A program made the translations under genes and the position numbers. A DNA stretch of 64,000 nt from Pampus argenteus (lineage: Eukaryota > Chordata > Actinopteri > Scombriformes > Stromateidae), in the NCBI GenBank assembly GCA_036937835.1, contig CM072874.1, positions 9,190,001-9,254,000 on the forward strand, read 5' to 3'. Positions 37,901 to 51,880 of this stretch are shown one piece after another. Below the pieces are notes generated by a model. The model was not told where the DNA came from. It was given only the letters and a program-made list of their open reading frames with translations, and did not search any database. Numbering within the stretch: position 1 is the stretch's first letter; every line of letters begins with the position of its first letter.

Positions 37901-40900
37901 TGTTTTTTATAGCTTTTACCACTACTAGAAAAATCCCTTGGAAATCCCTCCCTTCAGAATGGCCCTCTTTTCCTTTTGGTCACTGAACTGCTTGTTTCCT
38001 GGGAGAAGAGGGCAGGTGTACATAGTGGGAGTGAAACAAATGACAGCAAGGATGTCTTTCAAGGACTCCTGGCAGACTTCTGGGAGGGTATTGGCCTGCT
38101 GTTTGTTCGTTATGTAGACAATGAGGAAGCAGATCCACAGGCTTTGGAAGGGGTTGCCACCTTGCTGCAGGTGAGTTTGGTTTTAAGGAATCTCTAGTTC
38201 AGATATTCCACACAGAAATCTCTGTGTGACACTGAGGATACAGAAAATCAATATGGCTGCCAAGGCTATTAATGTTTGAAAAAGTGGCCAAGCAGAAACA
38301 GAAAAAATAATACCTAAATAAATCTATTCTTACTTTCTTTTATGTCTCCAGGTGATGCGTTATCCTGAGAAAATAAACAGAAAGCACATCCAAAAGAAGA
38401 AATCTGTCAAGATCTGTTTGTCTAAGACAGAAGTCAATGAGAACACTGGAGTTGAGGTGGATGGTGTTGAGAAGCCTGTGCAGACAGTGTCAGAGCTTGT
38501 GAATAAGAAAGCATTTGGATCCCCACAGACCCAGCATTTTGAGGATGTAGTATGCCAGCTGGCACAACTGTGCCTGGTGCATGTGAATGAGAAAAACTCT
38601 GAGAGACATCTTGTTTTCCTCTCTCAACTCCTGCAGTCTTTTCACACACCCATGGTCTTCAGTGTAAGTCTTATTTGATGATTACAGATAAAAGTGTATG
38701 TCAGTTACAGTTGTCTTTATGCCTCATGAATGTGTCTTCGTAATGGCCACATCTGTGAAAAATATATACCACTGAAAGGGATGAGTTCAGTATAAAAACC
38801 TGTGGTATGCTTTGAAAAATGGTTGGCAGTGATGTTAAGTATTGGCTATATTTAATTAACAGGCAAACACAATTATTATAAGTATTTAATGCAATTGACT
38901 TTTTCCTGAACTGTAATTGTTTTAGAAATTGGTCGAATTGGATGATAAAATAACAAAGAACGCTGAGCAGATGGACGAGGTGAAGTTGAACAATCCAGCG
39001 ATGCAATTCTTGCTGGAGCGAGTGGTGGTGTGGCTGGCTGGGAAGGAGCGCATTGACACAGAGCACCTGGTGGAGATGGTCTTTAGCTCACTCTGCTGTT
39101 GCAGCCAGCAGGAAACCACCCGCATCCTCAACCACATCACCACGGTAACATAAGCTCTTAATATCAAAACATACTACCTGATGTTGTTTTGTGTTTCTGA
39201 TGTGCCGTGTGATCTATCTTGTGTTGCAGGATTACATCTTAATTTGTGTTTCTTTTTGCAATTAATGCTCTTCACTCATATTTCTTTCTAGATGAATCTA
39301 CAGTGGGGAATTATCCTGCAAATCATACAGAGGGTAAGTGTCGTTTTACTTACACAGACAGTGTGTTATCTACCTATATATCAAATTTACACTGTAATAA
39401 ATGTTTATGCTACTTTGCTATTTATCCTCTCAGGCATGTGTAGATCCTGAGACTCTTAAGCGCTGTAGGGATTGGCTGAAAGGTTCAATTCTGGGCGACC
39501 AACTCTTAGGATTGACTAAGGAGCTGTGCAAGGTGGGATGCAACTATTCTGCTTCTACCTCTTCTACTAGCAGCCCCAGTTGGACTCTTATCAGCGTGGT
39601 CCTCTCTCAGCACCACAATAACGGTGAATAAACTCTCTCATACCCGCACCAATACATTTTTGCTGAACTCTGAATGCACATGGAGTCTGTTGTCATTCTC
39701 CAAACTGCATAATAATCTTTTTCTTTTTATTTGTTTTACATGCACAGAGCCTCTGATAGGTGGGGTGTACATGGAAAAGATCTTAGAGAAGCTCCATGCC
39801 ACTTTGTCTGAGACTAAGAGTCTGTCAGATTCAGGCAATATGGAGCCACTTGTCTCCTTCATCTGTGATGTCGCCTCCACATTTTTCTCTTCTGTACAAG
39901 ACTGTCTTCTACTACAGTCTGCTGAGGAACTCTTGCTCACTGTCTTCCAGCTCACTGCCCAAGATCAAACATACACTCACCTGTCTGGTGGGTACTCACA
40001 AAGTCCATATATATGCTCACACTTGACATCCTTGCTAAATAACTAATTTGTGTCTATTGCTTTGAAAGACTCAATTTTAGAGAAGCTGAAGAAAGCGTGT
40101 GTAGCTGGGGTCCAGTCATTGGTCCTACAGTCCAGACATGAGTCCAATAAGGGTGGTTTCTTTTTCAATGCAGCCCTTTGGGTGACGACCCAACTACTCA
40201 CTGTCTCACTGGATATTAAAAGGTAACTAAACACTTCCTTCTAATGACGTTTTAAAACCCTAAGATGAATTGTCATTATTATTCCCCAACTTTGGGTCTA
40301 TTCAGTTTGAATCGCTGCAACCATATTTAATATTCACAGCTTTGTTGTGGTTTTAGGTAACGCAGTCTTCTTTGTGTTGTGTTTTAGTTTACAGGTTCTA
40401 GTCGTGGCTGTACAGAGCCTAGTGGAGACGATCATCTCTGTCTGTAATAAAGACTACTACCTCCTTGTCTTGTTCTTCAACAATTTGATGCCCAGCCAGA
40501 CAGGATGGACAAGAATCAGACAGTCCTTACCTCCCCAAGTGAGCCAGCCAATTCATTGTCCTTACAACTATACAACTTACAACTATATTAGTTATGATGA
40601 ACTCACCTAGCACGGCAGTCAGCTGTGGAATAATAGATCTTCCCCTTCACCTGTCCTTTGCAGTGGGTCAAGACCTCTTTACTGGCTGGCCGTCATCGAG
40701 GAGTTTGTGAAAAACCCTCCATGGATATCTGGAAGTGTAAGGTGTCAAACAAATTGCCAGCCCACCTATGTGCCTGTGCCCTGTTAGGGAGAGTGATCCA
40801 GACTGTTGAACTCACATTTTGTGACCAAAAGAAAGCAGAGCGTCCTGCACACCTGCCAAACTTTAAGTACACAGGTACACAAACACACAAGATATTTCTT

Positions 40901-43900
40901 TTCTTGTGGCTGTGTGTTTTCTCTCTGCAATCTTTGACACTGTTTAATATGTCTGTATATGTATACTTTTGTTTGGCAGTGGCAGAATTGCTGTATGCAC
41001 TGCAGTGGTGTAAGGAGGTAGAGTACAGCCCCACTATAGTATCTGCCTATTACAGCCTGCTGACTGACTGGGGGTTGTCAGAAGGACTGCATGGCCAGGT
41101 TCCAATAACAGATGTGGTGGAGACTCTCTACTCAAGGTAAGGTTTACTCATTGATTTCTGTCAAACAAGAAATGAATTTAGTACTTGGCAGAGTAAGTGG
41201 AAACAAATCCACATTCAATCAACCTCCTAGCCTCCTCCAAAGACATGGGTGTGATTAATTTGTTGGAATATACATTATTTGGCAATCAATAAAAATTGTT
41301 GATTACAAGAAAAACTGAGGACGGAGTATAAAAATTGATTCTGAAAGGCATATCTCAAACAAGTGTATCAACTTTGAAGAATCAAGTCAACAGAAGTCAT
41401 AGGGTATTGCCATAATTTAAATGATATCCACTGAATATATTTTGTATATTTTTTACCCTGTAGGTCAGTAGAGCTTGGAGGTCTTTGGTCCCTGACTCTA
41501 GAGGACTACATTGACACTAACAGCTTGGAAGCCACTCACAGTACAAGATTGAGGATGCTCTACGGCAGTGCAGATAGGTCAATACTTTATTTTAATAATA
41601 ACCTTTTTAAATGATTTTGGTTACACAATTGAATCTAGTGTGGCTGCTCTTACCACTGTGTTGTATATTGAAAATATTCTACATTTGGTCAGTTTGTTCC
41701 CAGTGTCTCAAAGCAAACTGAGCACACTCCAGGTGCTCTGCCCCATCATGACCAAAGAAGACAGAGAGACTCTTATAGCTCTGGCTACTTCTGGAATAAT
41801 CAACTGGCAAGAGAACGACAGTGAGAATACACACATAAACATATATGCGTGCATACATGAACTTTTTGGACTTAACAAAGCAAACAATATATTTGGGCTT
41901 TGTGTCACAGATGTGTGTGGGTGTCTGGCGGTGCTGCTGTGCTGTCTACAAGCCGATACACAAGTAGAGGAGGAGGTTGTGCAGGCTATCCTGGCCACCG
42001 TGATAGAGTGGAGGAACAGCAAGGAGGACTGGTTCCTCTTTGGCAGGTAATCACAGAATACCATTTAAACACTAACGCACTGTTTTCCTGTATTATATTC
42101 TAAGATATAATCAAATATTTTTATATATTTCCTACTGACATAGCTACATTATCACATATTTGTATTTCAGTGACCTGTCTCAAGCAACTACAGAACAGTT
42201 GAATCTTACTGTGGAGATGACGCGTTTTCTGTTGTGGTTGGTGAATCGTTGTTCGACAGTTCTTGGAGGCAGCCAGTGGGACTTCTTGCTCTGCTCTATG
42301 TTAGCCTGGTTGGAGGTGAGATATATGTAGATCGTACATATTGTGTTTTGTTTTTATTTTTTGACTTTGAGGTCAGAGGTCAGGGACTGTTACAGAGTAG
42401 TTCCTCTAGTAGCTGGTTAGGATTTGGTTGTGAAGGCACTGAAGCAGGATGGATGCCTGCCATGTTGAACTCAGGTGTTTGAGAATACTCCCTATGCTAC
42501 TTTGCTGTCCATTAATAGGTAGTTTTGGCAATATATGCTAACCTGTTGTAGTTCTGTATGTCTTGTGTCTGCTGTCCTTCATTATCTTTGATTTTAAGTT
42601 GCTTGCTTCCAATCTCAGACTGCCAGTGAGAATGTGAGCAGTCTATGGAACCCATGGGTGCAGCTGTTTGTGTGTGAAAATACTGCACTAATAGTGGAGC
42701 TGAACAAGTTCTTCACGTCATCCTCACCCGATGTAGTGGAGAAGCTGCCATCAGAACTTGTGGGTGAATGGAGAGACTTCTTCGTAGAAGGAATCTACAA
42801 TCTACTGTTGCCTCTGCCTATCAGTATCACAGGTGCGCATGTTAGTTTTATTTTAGACTTTGAATCTTAGTGTAGTGCAATATAATTCACATTCAACATT
42901 TGTCCTGAGTCATAGTGCTTTTGTCTGTTTTCTGTCTAAATGCAGATGCCTTTACTGAACCGGACGACCCTGTGTTTCCTCTGGCGGCTCTGCAGTCTAT
43001 CAGTGTGGCTCTGACTTATGTGCCCGTCGAGCAGCTGAACCAAAACTCCCTGCCAGCACGATTCATAGCAGACCAGAAGACGAACCTGCCAGAAGCCCTT
43101 CAAACGCTCCTCAACACCTTCTGTCCTCTGCTGTTGTTTAAGGCCAGGCCTCTGCAAATCACTGTCTACTACTTGTTAGAAAAGTAAGGAATTAATTAGT
43201 GTGTCATTGTATATGTAACTTTTTTTTCTTAGATTAACAGAAAAAGTCATAATTAATGTATCCCACGATCCTGGGAATGATCATGTCATATTTACCAGAA
43301 AAGTAATGGGTTATAAAACATGTACATATTTGCATCTTTTTAATCCAGAGTCATGCCTCAGCTGCCCGCATGTGATGGAGAAGGAGACAACAACAAGCCT
43401 GATGATGATAGAGATGAGCCATGTCTGTAAGTAAAAGGGAGAGTTTGTTTTACTGTGAGGTTTTCACATGCGTGATAATTATTGGTTTCAAGGTGTTGTC
43501 ACATGAGGTATACAAACATACTTGTGAACTTGATATAGGTAATATATTCAAATACCTCTTACAGTTCTGTTTAATGTTTGTGTTCAGCTCTCCTCCAGCC
43601 TCTCTGATGGACATCCTGTCGACCTGTGAGGAGCTGTGTGACAGTATCCTGATAGAGCTTCAAGTAGGAGAGTTCGCAGTCATCCAGCCTTTCAGTGTAG
43701 ACTACTCCTGCATCCTGGGATACTTACTGGCCTGGAAGCTACTCCTCCTCTTTTTTAAATCCTCACCCTCCCATGTAAGTCCTGGTCCAAAATGATCAGA
43801 TATTTTGTACAATATGGTTGATTGTTCCTGGTTTGACTTTTGTGTGAGTTTGAATGTAGAAGAGTGTCTACAAGCAAATATATTTATGTTGATATCAAAG

Positions 43901-46341
43901 TATTGTCACAATATTGACTGCTCTTCTTCTCTTTAGCTACGTGCTCATTATGCCCAGTATCTTAAGAGAAGCAGCTCCCTTAATAAGCTCCTCCTTCATC
44001 TTTTCAAACTGATGCCCGAGAACCCCATCTACCCAGGTCAGGGGTCGGACTCAAAGGAGACCAAAACCTTCTTTACAGAGAGCCTGTGTCTTGCTGTTGA
44101 TGGTAAAAACAGCACACACACACCCATACACAATATCTGTACATGGTCATGAAATGTAAACAAACTTAGATTTCCCCTCCTGCATATCTTGCCTGCAGAA
44201 ATCAAGTGTGTTCAGTGGGAGCTCCCTCACCTGGCTTGCAGTGTATACTACAGCACAGTGCAGGACCTGCCTGCCATGGTGCGGCTGTGGTGGAACAGCC
44301 AGGAGAAGAGAGTGAGCGCAGCTGTGGAAAAGTTCACCATTAAATATGTCAGCCCTGTTCTGTCGGCCCAGGAGATCTCATCTGTCCAGTCGAGCACTCA
44401 AATGTTTGAGAGCATGACTGTAAGTTAGCAAGTGCATTGGTCTCCTTGTGTATCTACAACACACAATTCTTTTCACAAGCATACACAATTCTTTTCACAA
44501 GCATACACAATTCTTTTCACAAGCATACACATTCTGGCCTACTAGTTTTTGGTATGCGGTAGTGTCACATGGTGTTCGGGCATATGATTAAATCGCTTGC
44601 CCACCGCCCCCACCGTCATTTTACTTTTGTTTTTATAGTAACAAATGATTAAATGATTAATTGATTAATTTTAACTTGTCAGCACCCGTGGCCATCAAAT
44701 AAAAAACTTGAATTTGTAAAATTCCGATTGTACGCAGCGGTCGTCCTCTGGCTTGTGATCCCCAGCAGCAGCCGCTGTCAATAACTCATAAGTAAAGGGA
44801 CGATTGAAAGATCTAACATTAAAGATCAAACAAGCACTCTACAGATATTGCACATCATCAACAAATATCTTATCTAGTAAAATGTGAAGTGTAATCTGTA
44901 ACACTGTTGTTGTCACAAGTTTACTAACCGGTGGTCAAATTTTCAATTTACGTGGGGTTCTTGATGTTGTGAAACAGTCATTTTTAAAAAAGTCCTTACA
45001 TTGTTAAATTTAAATGAAGCTGTCAAAGTCTTTGTCAGCCAAATTCAGTTTTCTTTATACACATATTGTTGTGAGAAATAATTACTGTTTGAGCTGCAAA
45101 TGTATTCAATATATTGAAGAACCAGAAATATAGCGGTGAAATGACTGCAATGCCTCCATTGTTCCTGAGTTTGGCACAGCAGCACCAGAATAATGAAAAG
45201 TAAAGGTTTCTACTTTTGGACAAATTAGGACAGTAATTGATTGTTGTTGTTATTCAGGTCTTTTTGTTTTCTAATTGATCTATCTTTTCTATGTATGTTT
45301 TATTGATTTCTGTCTTACTCCTGTAAAATCAGCCTGCTTTCCACATTATCTCCAGGAAATTGTACAGAATTTAAGGGGTTAGGGGTAATAACCATTTAAA
45401 TTAAACAAATCCTGTGGTCCACCACCATTTGCAATACAATGATGCAGTAACAATAGATCCATTTAATTTAAAATACTTTACCTTTATTGGATGGTAATGC
45501 TTTTAGTTCATCCTGGCCCATGATTGTTAACTTGTGTTGTATTATTTGACTGAAAGAGCCACTATGACTCAGACAAGCAGATTATTTATTTATTTATTTC
45601 TTATTGCCCCAGGTGAAGGCTCGCTCAGCAGCGCGGGAGGTGATTGCTACCTATTCTGTGGATGATATCTTCATCGAGTTGGTGATTCAGCTACCACAAA
45701 ATTACCCTCTGGGCTCTATCACTGTAGAGAGTGGGAGGCGCGTGGGTGTTGCCGTACAGCAGTGGAGAAACTGGATGCTGCAACTGAGCACCTATCTCAC
45801 ACATCAGGTAGAAATGCAACACAAACACACAGTGGATATAAGTGTAGTATATAGGCACTGTTCCTCAACCTGGAGCCTGATGTATAATGTGTGTTCAGAA
45901 TGGCAGTATAATGGAGGGCCTGGCTCTGTGGAAGAACAATGTGGATAAGCGTTTCGAGGGAATAGAAGATTGTATGATCTGCTTCTCTGTTATCCACGGC
46001 TCCAACTATTCCCTTCCCAAGAAGGCGTGTCGCACCTGCAAAAAGAAATTCCACTCAGCATGTTTGGTGAGTAATATTTGTCAAGATCATATTACATCCA
46101 GTGAGGGTTTGTCAAGATCTTCAGTGCCTTCTCTGCACATGTTGAAAGCTAGAACAGATAACATAAGATGAGATGAACCCACCACTGGTGACGGTACAGT
46201 GATTTTTTTCTTTAAAAAAAATGTTTGTTGTTTATTTACACTGATATATATGTATATGTATTTCTCATCTTTCTACAGTACAAATGGTTTACTTCCAGCA
46301 ATAAGTCTACCTGTCCACTGTGCAGAGAAACCTTCTTCTAA
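34914..46341 (+). CDS. ltn1: ltn1, listerin E3 ubiquitin-protein ligase (32 exons)
   Basis: Cytosolic ligase of the ribosome-associated quality control complex; with NEMF it binds 60S subunits carrying stalled peptidyl-tRNA and ubiquitinates the nascent chain. Exons: 34914-34955, 35156-35362, 35553-35651, 35998-36228, 36327-36379, 36498-36678, 36953-37126, 37284-37474, 37680-37827, 37913-38170, 38352-38663, 38926-39144, 39292-39333, 39434-39623, 39748-39987, 40069-40222, 40388-40538, 40664-40874, 40980-41136, 41464-41577, 41693-41820, 41911-42046, 42171-42315, 42619-42832, 42946-43183, 43349-43426, 43588-43774, 43937-44102, 44199-44419, 45613-45807, 45899-46066, 46279-46341. This gives 1770 residues; human is 1766. 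The N-terminus [12 protein letters not shown] and GFVGFD block match the family. The middle is HEAT/ARM-like helical repeat. The C-terminal RING has C1719/C1722, C1738/C1741, H1746/C1749 and C1762/C1765, with the conserved stretch from [18 protein letters not shown]. The exon 20/21 junction is the least certain. Confidence 0.97.
44420..45612 (+). other. Long intron 29 of ltn1
   Basis: At 1.2 kb this is the longest ltn1 intron. It contains a 22-bp tandem triplication at its start (listed separately) and a TTTA repeat (45584-45599) just before the acceptor, where it sits in the polypyrimidine region. No further exon was needed to keep the frame. Confidence 0.7.
44461..44526. repeat. 22-bp minisatellite, three perfect copies, in ltn1 intron 29
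   Basis: Units at 44461-44482, 44483-44504 and 44505-44526 are identical (ACACAATTCTTTTCACAAGC plus AT), followed by a partial fourth unit (ACACATTCT). Perfect identity suggests recent duplication. Confidence 0.95.
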
Positions 46342-46975
46342 CACAGTCTGTTGACCATGGCTGAAAAGTTGACAGATGGATTTGCATAATCAGAAATCTT
46401 CAATCAAACAGAACGGGGTCAGATTGTGATTACATGCAAAAAGCTATTTAGAAACCAATCTATAATAATTGTATTAGATCAATATAAACAATGGAATTCC
46501 CTGTGAGGCTGTCTCTGAATGAAATGGCAGGCAATGTTTGCTTCAGGGGAAGTCTGAACTAAAGTACAGTATAATCTAGTAATAATTCTGTTTTGGTGAA
46601 TTCTATGTTCATATTCAATAGTGTAGGATGATAAGATGTCAGTATTTTATGCCAGTGCTTCATTGTATATGTACAGTATTATTAATTTTTTTTTAGAGTT
46701 TTAATCTTTTTTTTTTTTTTGTAGACTTAATTCTTTTTTTTCCCCAAGACAGGTTTTGCAACTATTTCCTAATGTTTAGGACTGTAAAGAGAGTATGTCT
46801 GATTAATGATATGCCTTATGCCATTGTGACATGGTGAGAACTTATTTTGGGAGACTTAAATTCAAAATGCAGATGCTGACATATATTAATACCTGATGAT
46901 ATGTGTCTTCCCCCTTGTGCCTGCATATACAGCTGTAAATGATGCTAGAAACTAAATAAAATACAACTGGATGGA
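46342..46975 (+). other. ltn1: ltn1 3' UTR
   Basis: From the stop codon to just past the AATAAA at 46955-46960, about 0.63 kb. Long T-runs lie at 46705-46745. Cleavage is inferred 10-25 bp after the signal. Confidence 0.6.
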
Positions 46976-48840
46976 TATTATTAACAGAATACATTTATTT
47001 ATGACCTAGCTGTCAGCAGATCAGTTGGGTATATTAATATACAATACAAGCCTTGTTCCTTTGGCACAAAGGCTGCTTATACATATTTTAGTTTCATCCA
47101 ATAACTTTTACTCTTGAATCCACACAAAGGTTTAAACAGCCTGTATTGTTGACGTTTAATTTATTACATTAATGGCAGTCATTATATAGGATATTGTAAT
47201 TTCTACATCTTAATTCTGCAAGTAAAGAGATTTGAAAACAATTAATACATACACAGCTTAAAGAATAAACCTAATGTGACTCAACACATGGTGAAAGATT
47301 CAAGTCCTACTGGGACTCATAGCTCTTCTTTGCTAACACAAGGTATATCCCTAACCTTTAGGATAATGTCCATGCTGTAAGTTGAGAGAGTTTACTTACT
47401 GTTTACTCAGTTTCTGAAGTGATAATAGAATTTAGGTCAACAAATACGACTTTTATGATTTGATACTTTCTTATCTGATAGAACTTTATTCAAAGTCAAC
47501 CGTAATAAAAACCAAGTGCTTCTATGAACTGTTATGTTAACCTCAGCCTCTAATTACAGTTAAATGGTATTTCCATATAACTATTACTGTAAGTTACCCT
47601 GTGCCAGTTTCCAAGAAAAGACTGTAATTAGCCTCAACCTGTGACTGCTGGCACCAGTCTCCCACACTCATTTATCTTGGGTCCACCTCCTCCTCATGTT
47701 GAATAATTTATCTGTTTAATGCAGGCTTGCTCTCATCACAGTTGTTCCTATGGACTTAATTATGACAGATTAGGCATGATCAATGAATTAATCCCTATCA
47801 TTTTGGTTTGCTGTCTGTGTGTGCAAGCGTGTGTGCAGTTTGTAATTCATTATTGCGGTCAAAATGTATCAATACATACAGCCAGCATCCATCATCATCT
47901 GCCCTTGACCTTTTTAATAGCCATTGATCTGTTTGCCAGGCATAAATATTTATATTGAAATCCCCTTCTCTCACAACCTTTGACACATGCATACACAGAC
48001 ATACACACAACCTCAAATCGTATTGCTCATTATCTGCTTGATTAAGCAGTGGTGTAAATGTTATGAACTACAGTACAGTGTCCTGTGTGCTGCCTTTTCT
48101 TTTGATAATATAGGTCAGTCCTAACCAGAAGATGGCAGCATTACCACAAGACAAGACATGACTGTGACAAATACTACGGTTCGAAGAGATGTATACATTA
48201 ACCTAAAAGAAAAAAAAAAGAAAAAATACAGTTTGGGACTCTTTGGAGAGATTAAATTACCTATTAAGACCAAATCTCTTTTGTTAAATTTTCTGTCTCA
48301 TGTTGTTCTTGAGACTAATCATTTTCCATTTCATACAAATGATTAATTGGGAATTTCAAGAAAAATTAATGAAGGATAGCACAGGGATTATTAATGTGTC
48401 AACTTTAATTACTCAAATGAATTTGATGAATAAATTCAGTCACAATACTGGAACCTATCTGATATGACAGGTGGACACTCAGGTTCAAATGTTGCCAACA
48501 GACTTGACTGGGAGGATATAAATAGATTTTTAGGAAGACGTGCCAGTCAACATGGGCATCAGTGGCTTCAACAATTTGAAAATGGCTGAAAACATATTAA
48601 TAGATATTAAAAAAATGTAATGTCAACATGTTCACATATTGAAACAACATTGTCCTTAAACCGGTCATTTAATATCTACTTTGCTATTATAATAAACAAA
48701 ATTAGTTTTAATATAAGCAAAGAAAATCAAATAGTGATTTATGCTCTTTGGTGTTAAGCAAGTGTAGGTGATGAAGACAATTAGGACCAATTAGATGCTC
48801 CATGTGTCTCCTTGCTTATTGCTGACAGTGTTTGAGATGC
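46976..48840. other. Start of 17-kb gene-free region
   Basis: Downstream of ltn1 no open frame here shows protein-family similarity or a convincing run of splice-bordered exons on either strand. The sequence is AT-rich with no recognised transposon. Confidence 0.55.
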
Positions 48841-48844
48841 CATC

Positions 48845-48871
48845 CATTCATTCATTCATTCATTCATTCAT
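48845..48871. repeat. (CATT)n microsatellite
   Basis: About six perfect ATTC/CATT units. Just to the right, at 48922-48931, is the 10-bp palindrome GCTAATTAGC, a homeodomain-type TAATTA core. Confidence 0.9.
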
Positions 48872-49286
48872 GCCATCTTGCTACACTGACCCACTTGCAT
48901 TAAACTGCTGTGCTAGCACAAGCTAATTAGCAGTCAGCCTGTCTATAACCAGTCAGTTCACTGGCCTCTTCCAAGCTGATTGGTGGAGGTTTGGCTACTT
49001 CGTAATTAGTCAGGCATAGTGAGTGCTCATTTAGCTCACCCTGACCCGTTTGTGAGCATATTACCTGTCCATTGGTAGGAGGCTGGTCCTATCCCAGTCA
49101 GGACACTCTTCAACACTGCACACAACTACTCAGTGCTGGCAATGGCTTCGATTCAGTCCATGTGTGAGTGTACACGGCATGTGCCTATGAGTATGACTCT
49201 ACTGACACTATTTCAATTGAAATGAATCCCACACAATTATTTTATTTGCCTCTGTGTAGCCAGTTCTCCCTCAGCTCCCTCGGTGC

Positions 49287-49557
<271 letters not shown>

Positions 49558-49559
49558 GT

Positions 49560-51139
49560 TTCCTGTCATATAGCGTGCTGTATGAAATTACACAGTGTAC
49601 AATCAATATCAGAATTTAAATATAATCCTGGGTATTTATTGAGTTCATTTGTGCTAAGCCAAAGCAGGGGACTTTATATATATTAATACTATCAGGGCTA
49701 TTTTCACAACTGCACTCAACCCAAAAGCAAAACGATCAATTTTATTAACATTTGCTGTATTCATATTATGAAGATAATAAACTATGATTATTGATCTCAA
49801 TCTATTGGCTCATGCAGACATGCATCTGTTTTAGTCATGATGACTGGGACTGCTACAGTTTAAATCTGCCGTTATTACTCTGTCATCACATGCAGGCCTT
49901 TTATGGTCCTCTATTACCGCTTCCCGTGTTATAGCAGCAACGCAGAACCCTCAAGACCACATGTGTTGTTTTTAAAAGACTCCGGATGTGATTGAGAACT
50001 ACAGTTAGCAGAGAAATCTGTATAGATTTAAGACTGTACTCATGAAAAAGAGCAAGTCAGTGAAGCTTAGAACATGCATGCATGCTGCTGTTAAAATGTA
50101 TGGTAACGATAAAAAAGAAAAGTTGCAGGCCTTGTGATTTCAGTCTTTATAAATAGCTGCAAATGAGTGTATCTGGATCACAGCCTTAGTTCACAGTCAA
50201 ATACCAGCAGCATAACTCTGCCGACAAATAGTCTGGCTCACCTGATGTAGACTGCGAGTATAATCCTGCTATTGGCCGACTATTTCAGTTGAAATTCTCC
50301 TCCTCTTCTGCTATCTGTGCGCTGTGTGCGTTAACACCTGCTAAGTAGAGGCAGGGAATAGGACCAGTAATGCTTCGTACTGTCGGCGGTAGCTCACCGT
50401 GAGTTCATTTTGTTATTGTTACGTAAAGTAGCGGGGATGGATCTGCGGTGCACACTTGATGACTTAACGCTGCAGACGTAAAGGGTTCAAATAAAACAGG
50501 CCTCTATCACACCTCATTCCCTAAATTTAGAGAAACCCACAGGCATGTCCATATATCGTCCAAATGTTCTGTTTATTGTGATAGGGGGTTAGAAAATGGA
50601 GTTTTATTCCCTGTGGCAAAATGTGATTTATAGTCCTATTTAAATGGCCACACTGTTTCAGAGAGGTTGGTGTTTCCCCAGCTAAGCCCAAAGGGTGTTT
50701 AGATACATCATGCTGTAAAGTAACCAGACATTTAACATACAGCATAGAAGGAACACTGATAAGTGGAAAAATGCTGCACTGAGCTCACCAAAATTATTTT
50801 CTGGCGCTTATTTTATTGTTGTATGTTTTAAAACATGTCTAGAGGGGATCGTCACCATCATCAAGTGTAAGTACAGACTCTTAGCCTTAGGTTTTAGGTT
50901 TAAGGTTTGGCTGACATCATTCAGAGAGATTGAGACAGAAGTTTGCCTTTTTTTAGTTACTGGACTAGCTGTCCCTTTCTGCTCCAGCTGTAGTATTTAT
51001 GAGTGTGAGTATATCAAAATCTGATCCAGGCTGGTTCTGTTTGTCCGCATCAATCACGAGAATAGTTCAGCTGATAAACAAGTATAGTGTACGATATTCC
51101 CCAGTGCAGTGCCACAAACTAACTGAGAAAGCATCAGAT
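49560..51139. other. Gene-free stretch
   Basis: No coding exon, RNA gene or recognisable transposon was supported. A slightly GC-richer block lies at about 50270-50460 without a clear element. Confidence 0.5.
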
Positions 51140-51149
51140 CCTTGAAGTT

Positions 51150-51275
51150 TTACACAATTAGGTAAATCCTAATTGGCAATTACTTTGATTTGTAATCCTA
51201 AAGGTATTTAATGAGCTCATTTAATGGTGCCATGGAGCATGATAGAGCATGGTAATTGGTTTTTATAAGAAGTGG
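51150..51275. promoter_or_regulatory. Possible conserved non-coding element
   Basis: A compact AT-rich segment with clustered homeodomain-like cores (CAATTAG, CTAATTGG, GTAATC), a TTTGAT element and a perfect 12-bp palindrome AATGAGCTCATT at 51210-51221. The texture resembles vertebrate developmental enhancers, but this is pattern recognition only. Confidence 0.2.
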
Positions 51276-51679
51276 AAAAAATCAAGGTGTGCCTGTGAGT
51301 TGGGTGGTGCCACTTATTCATCAAGCCATTATGTGGCATCAGGAGAAATCTTTCTACAAAAGGCGTTTAGGAAGGAATCTTGAAATCCCTGCAGTAAGTC
51401 CTTCAGATAAAAATAGACACAGAGTTTTGAATTGAGTTGTTTTGGCGCTGGCAACTCTCCTCTTAATGATCATCTGATCCTCTGATGGTGATGTGTTTAT
51501 GTACATCCATCTTCAAGGGTAAAACTAAAAGGTAAGAAAAGTCATACGGTTGCCCTTGCAGCTTTTTACAGCTGTTAAAAGTGGACGTCTCACTCTCCAG
51601 TTCTAACAAGGTCGGAGCAGTCAGGAAAGAGTGAGGCCAAGGAGCTAAGAGAGTCATTCCTCATGCACCTAGCAGACAG

Positions 51680-51880
51680 AGGACTGGGGGAAGAGAAAAG
51701 GAGAAAGAGAGAGGGTGGAACAGTGTGAAACCGAGAAAAGAATGGAGATGAGTGAGCAAAAAGGGGAGAGGAGGGAGATGAGGACAAGTCAGACAGAGAG
51801 AAGAGGCAGCAAGATAATGGAGAACTGGAGCAGGGAGTGGGAGATGAAGCGTGGAGAGGAAAAGAGAGAAGCTGGCTGCC
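51680..51880 (+). repeat. Purine-rich island 1
   Basis: The plus strand is strongly A/G-biased with GAGA, GGGAG and GGAAG words and few pyrimidines for about 200 bp. No perfect period is seen. It is one of three similar tracts in the gene-free region. Confidence 0.7.

Noticed and set aside
48841..49200. CRISPR-like or tandem gene array near the CATT repeat
   Set aside because: Only a simple tetranucleotide repeat is present; there are no spacers, and the host is a vertebrate.
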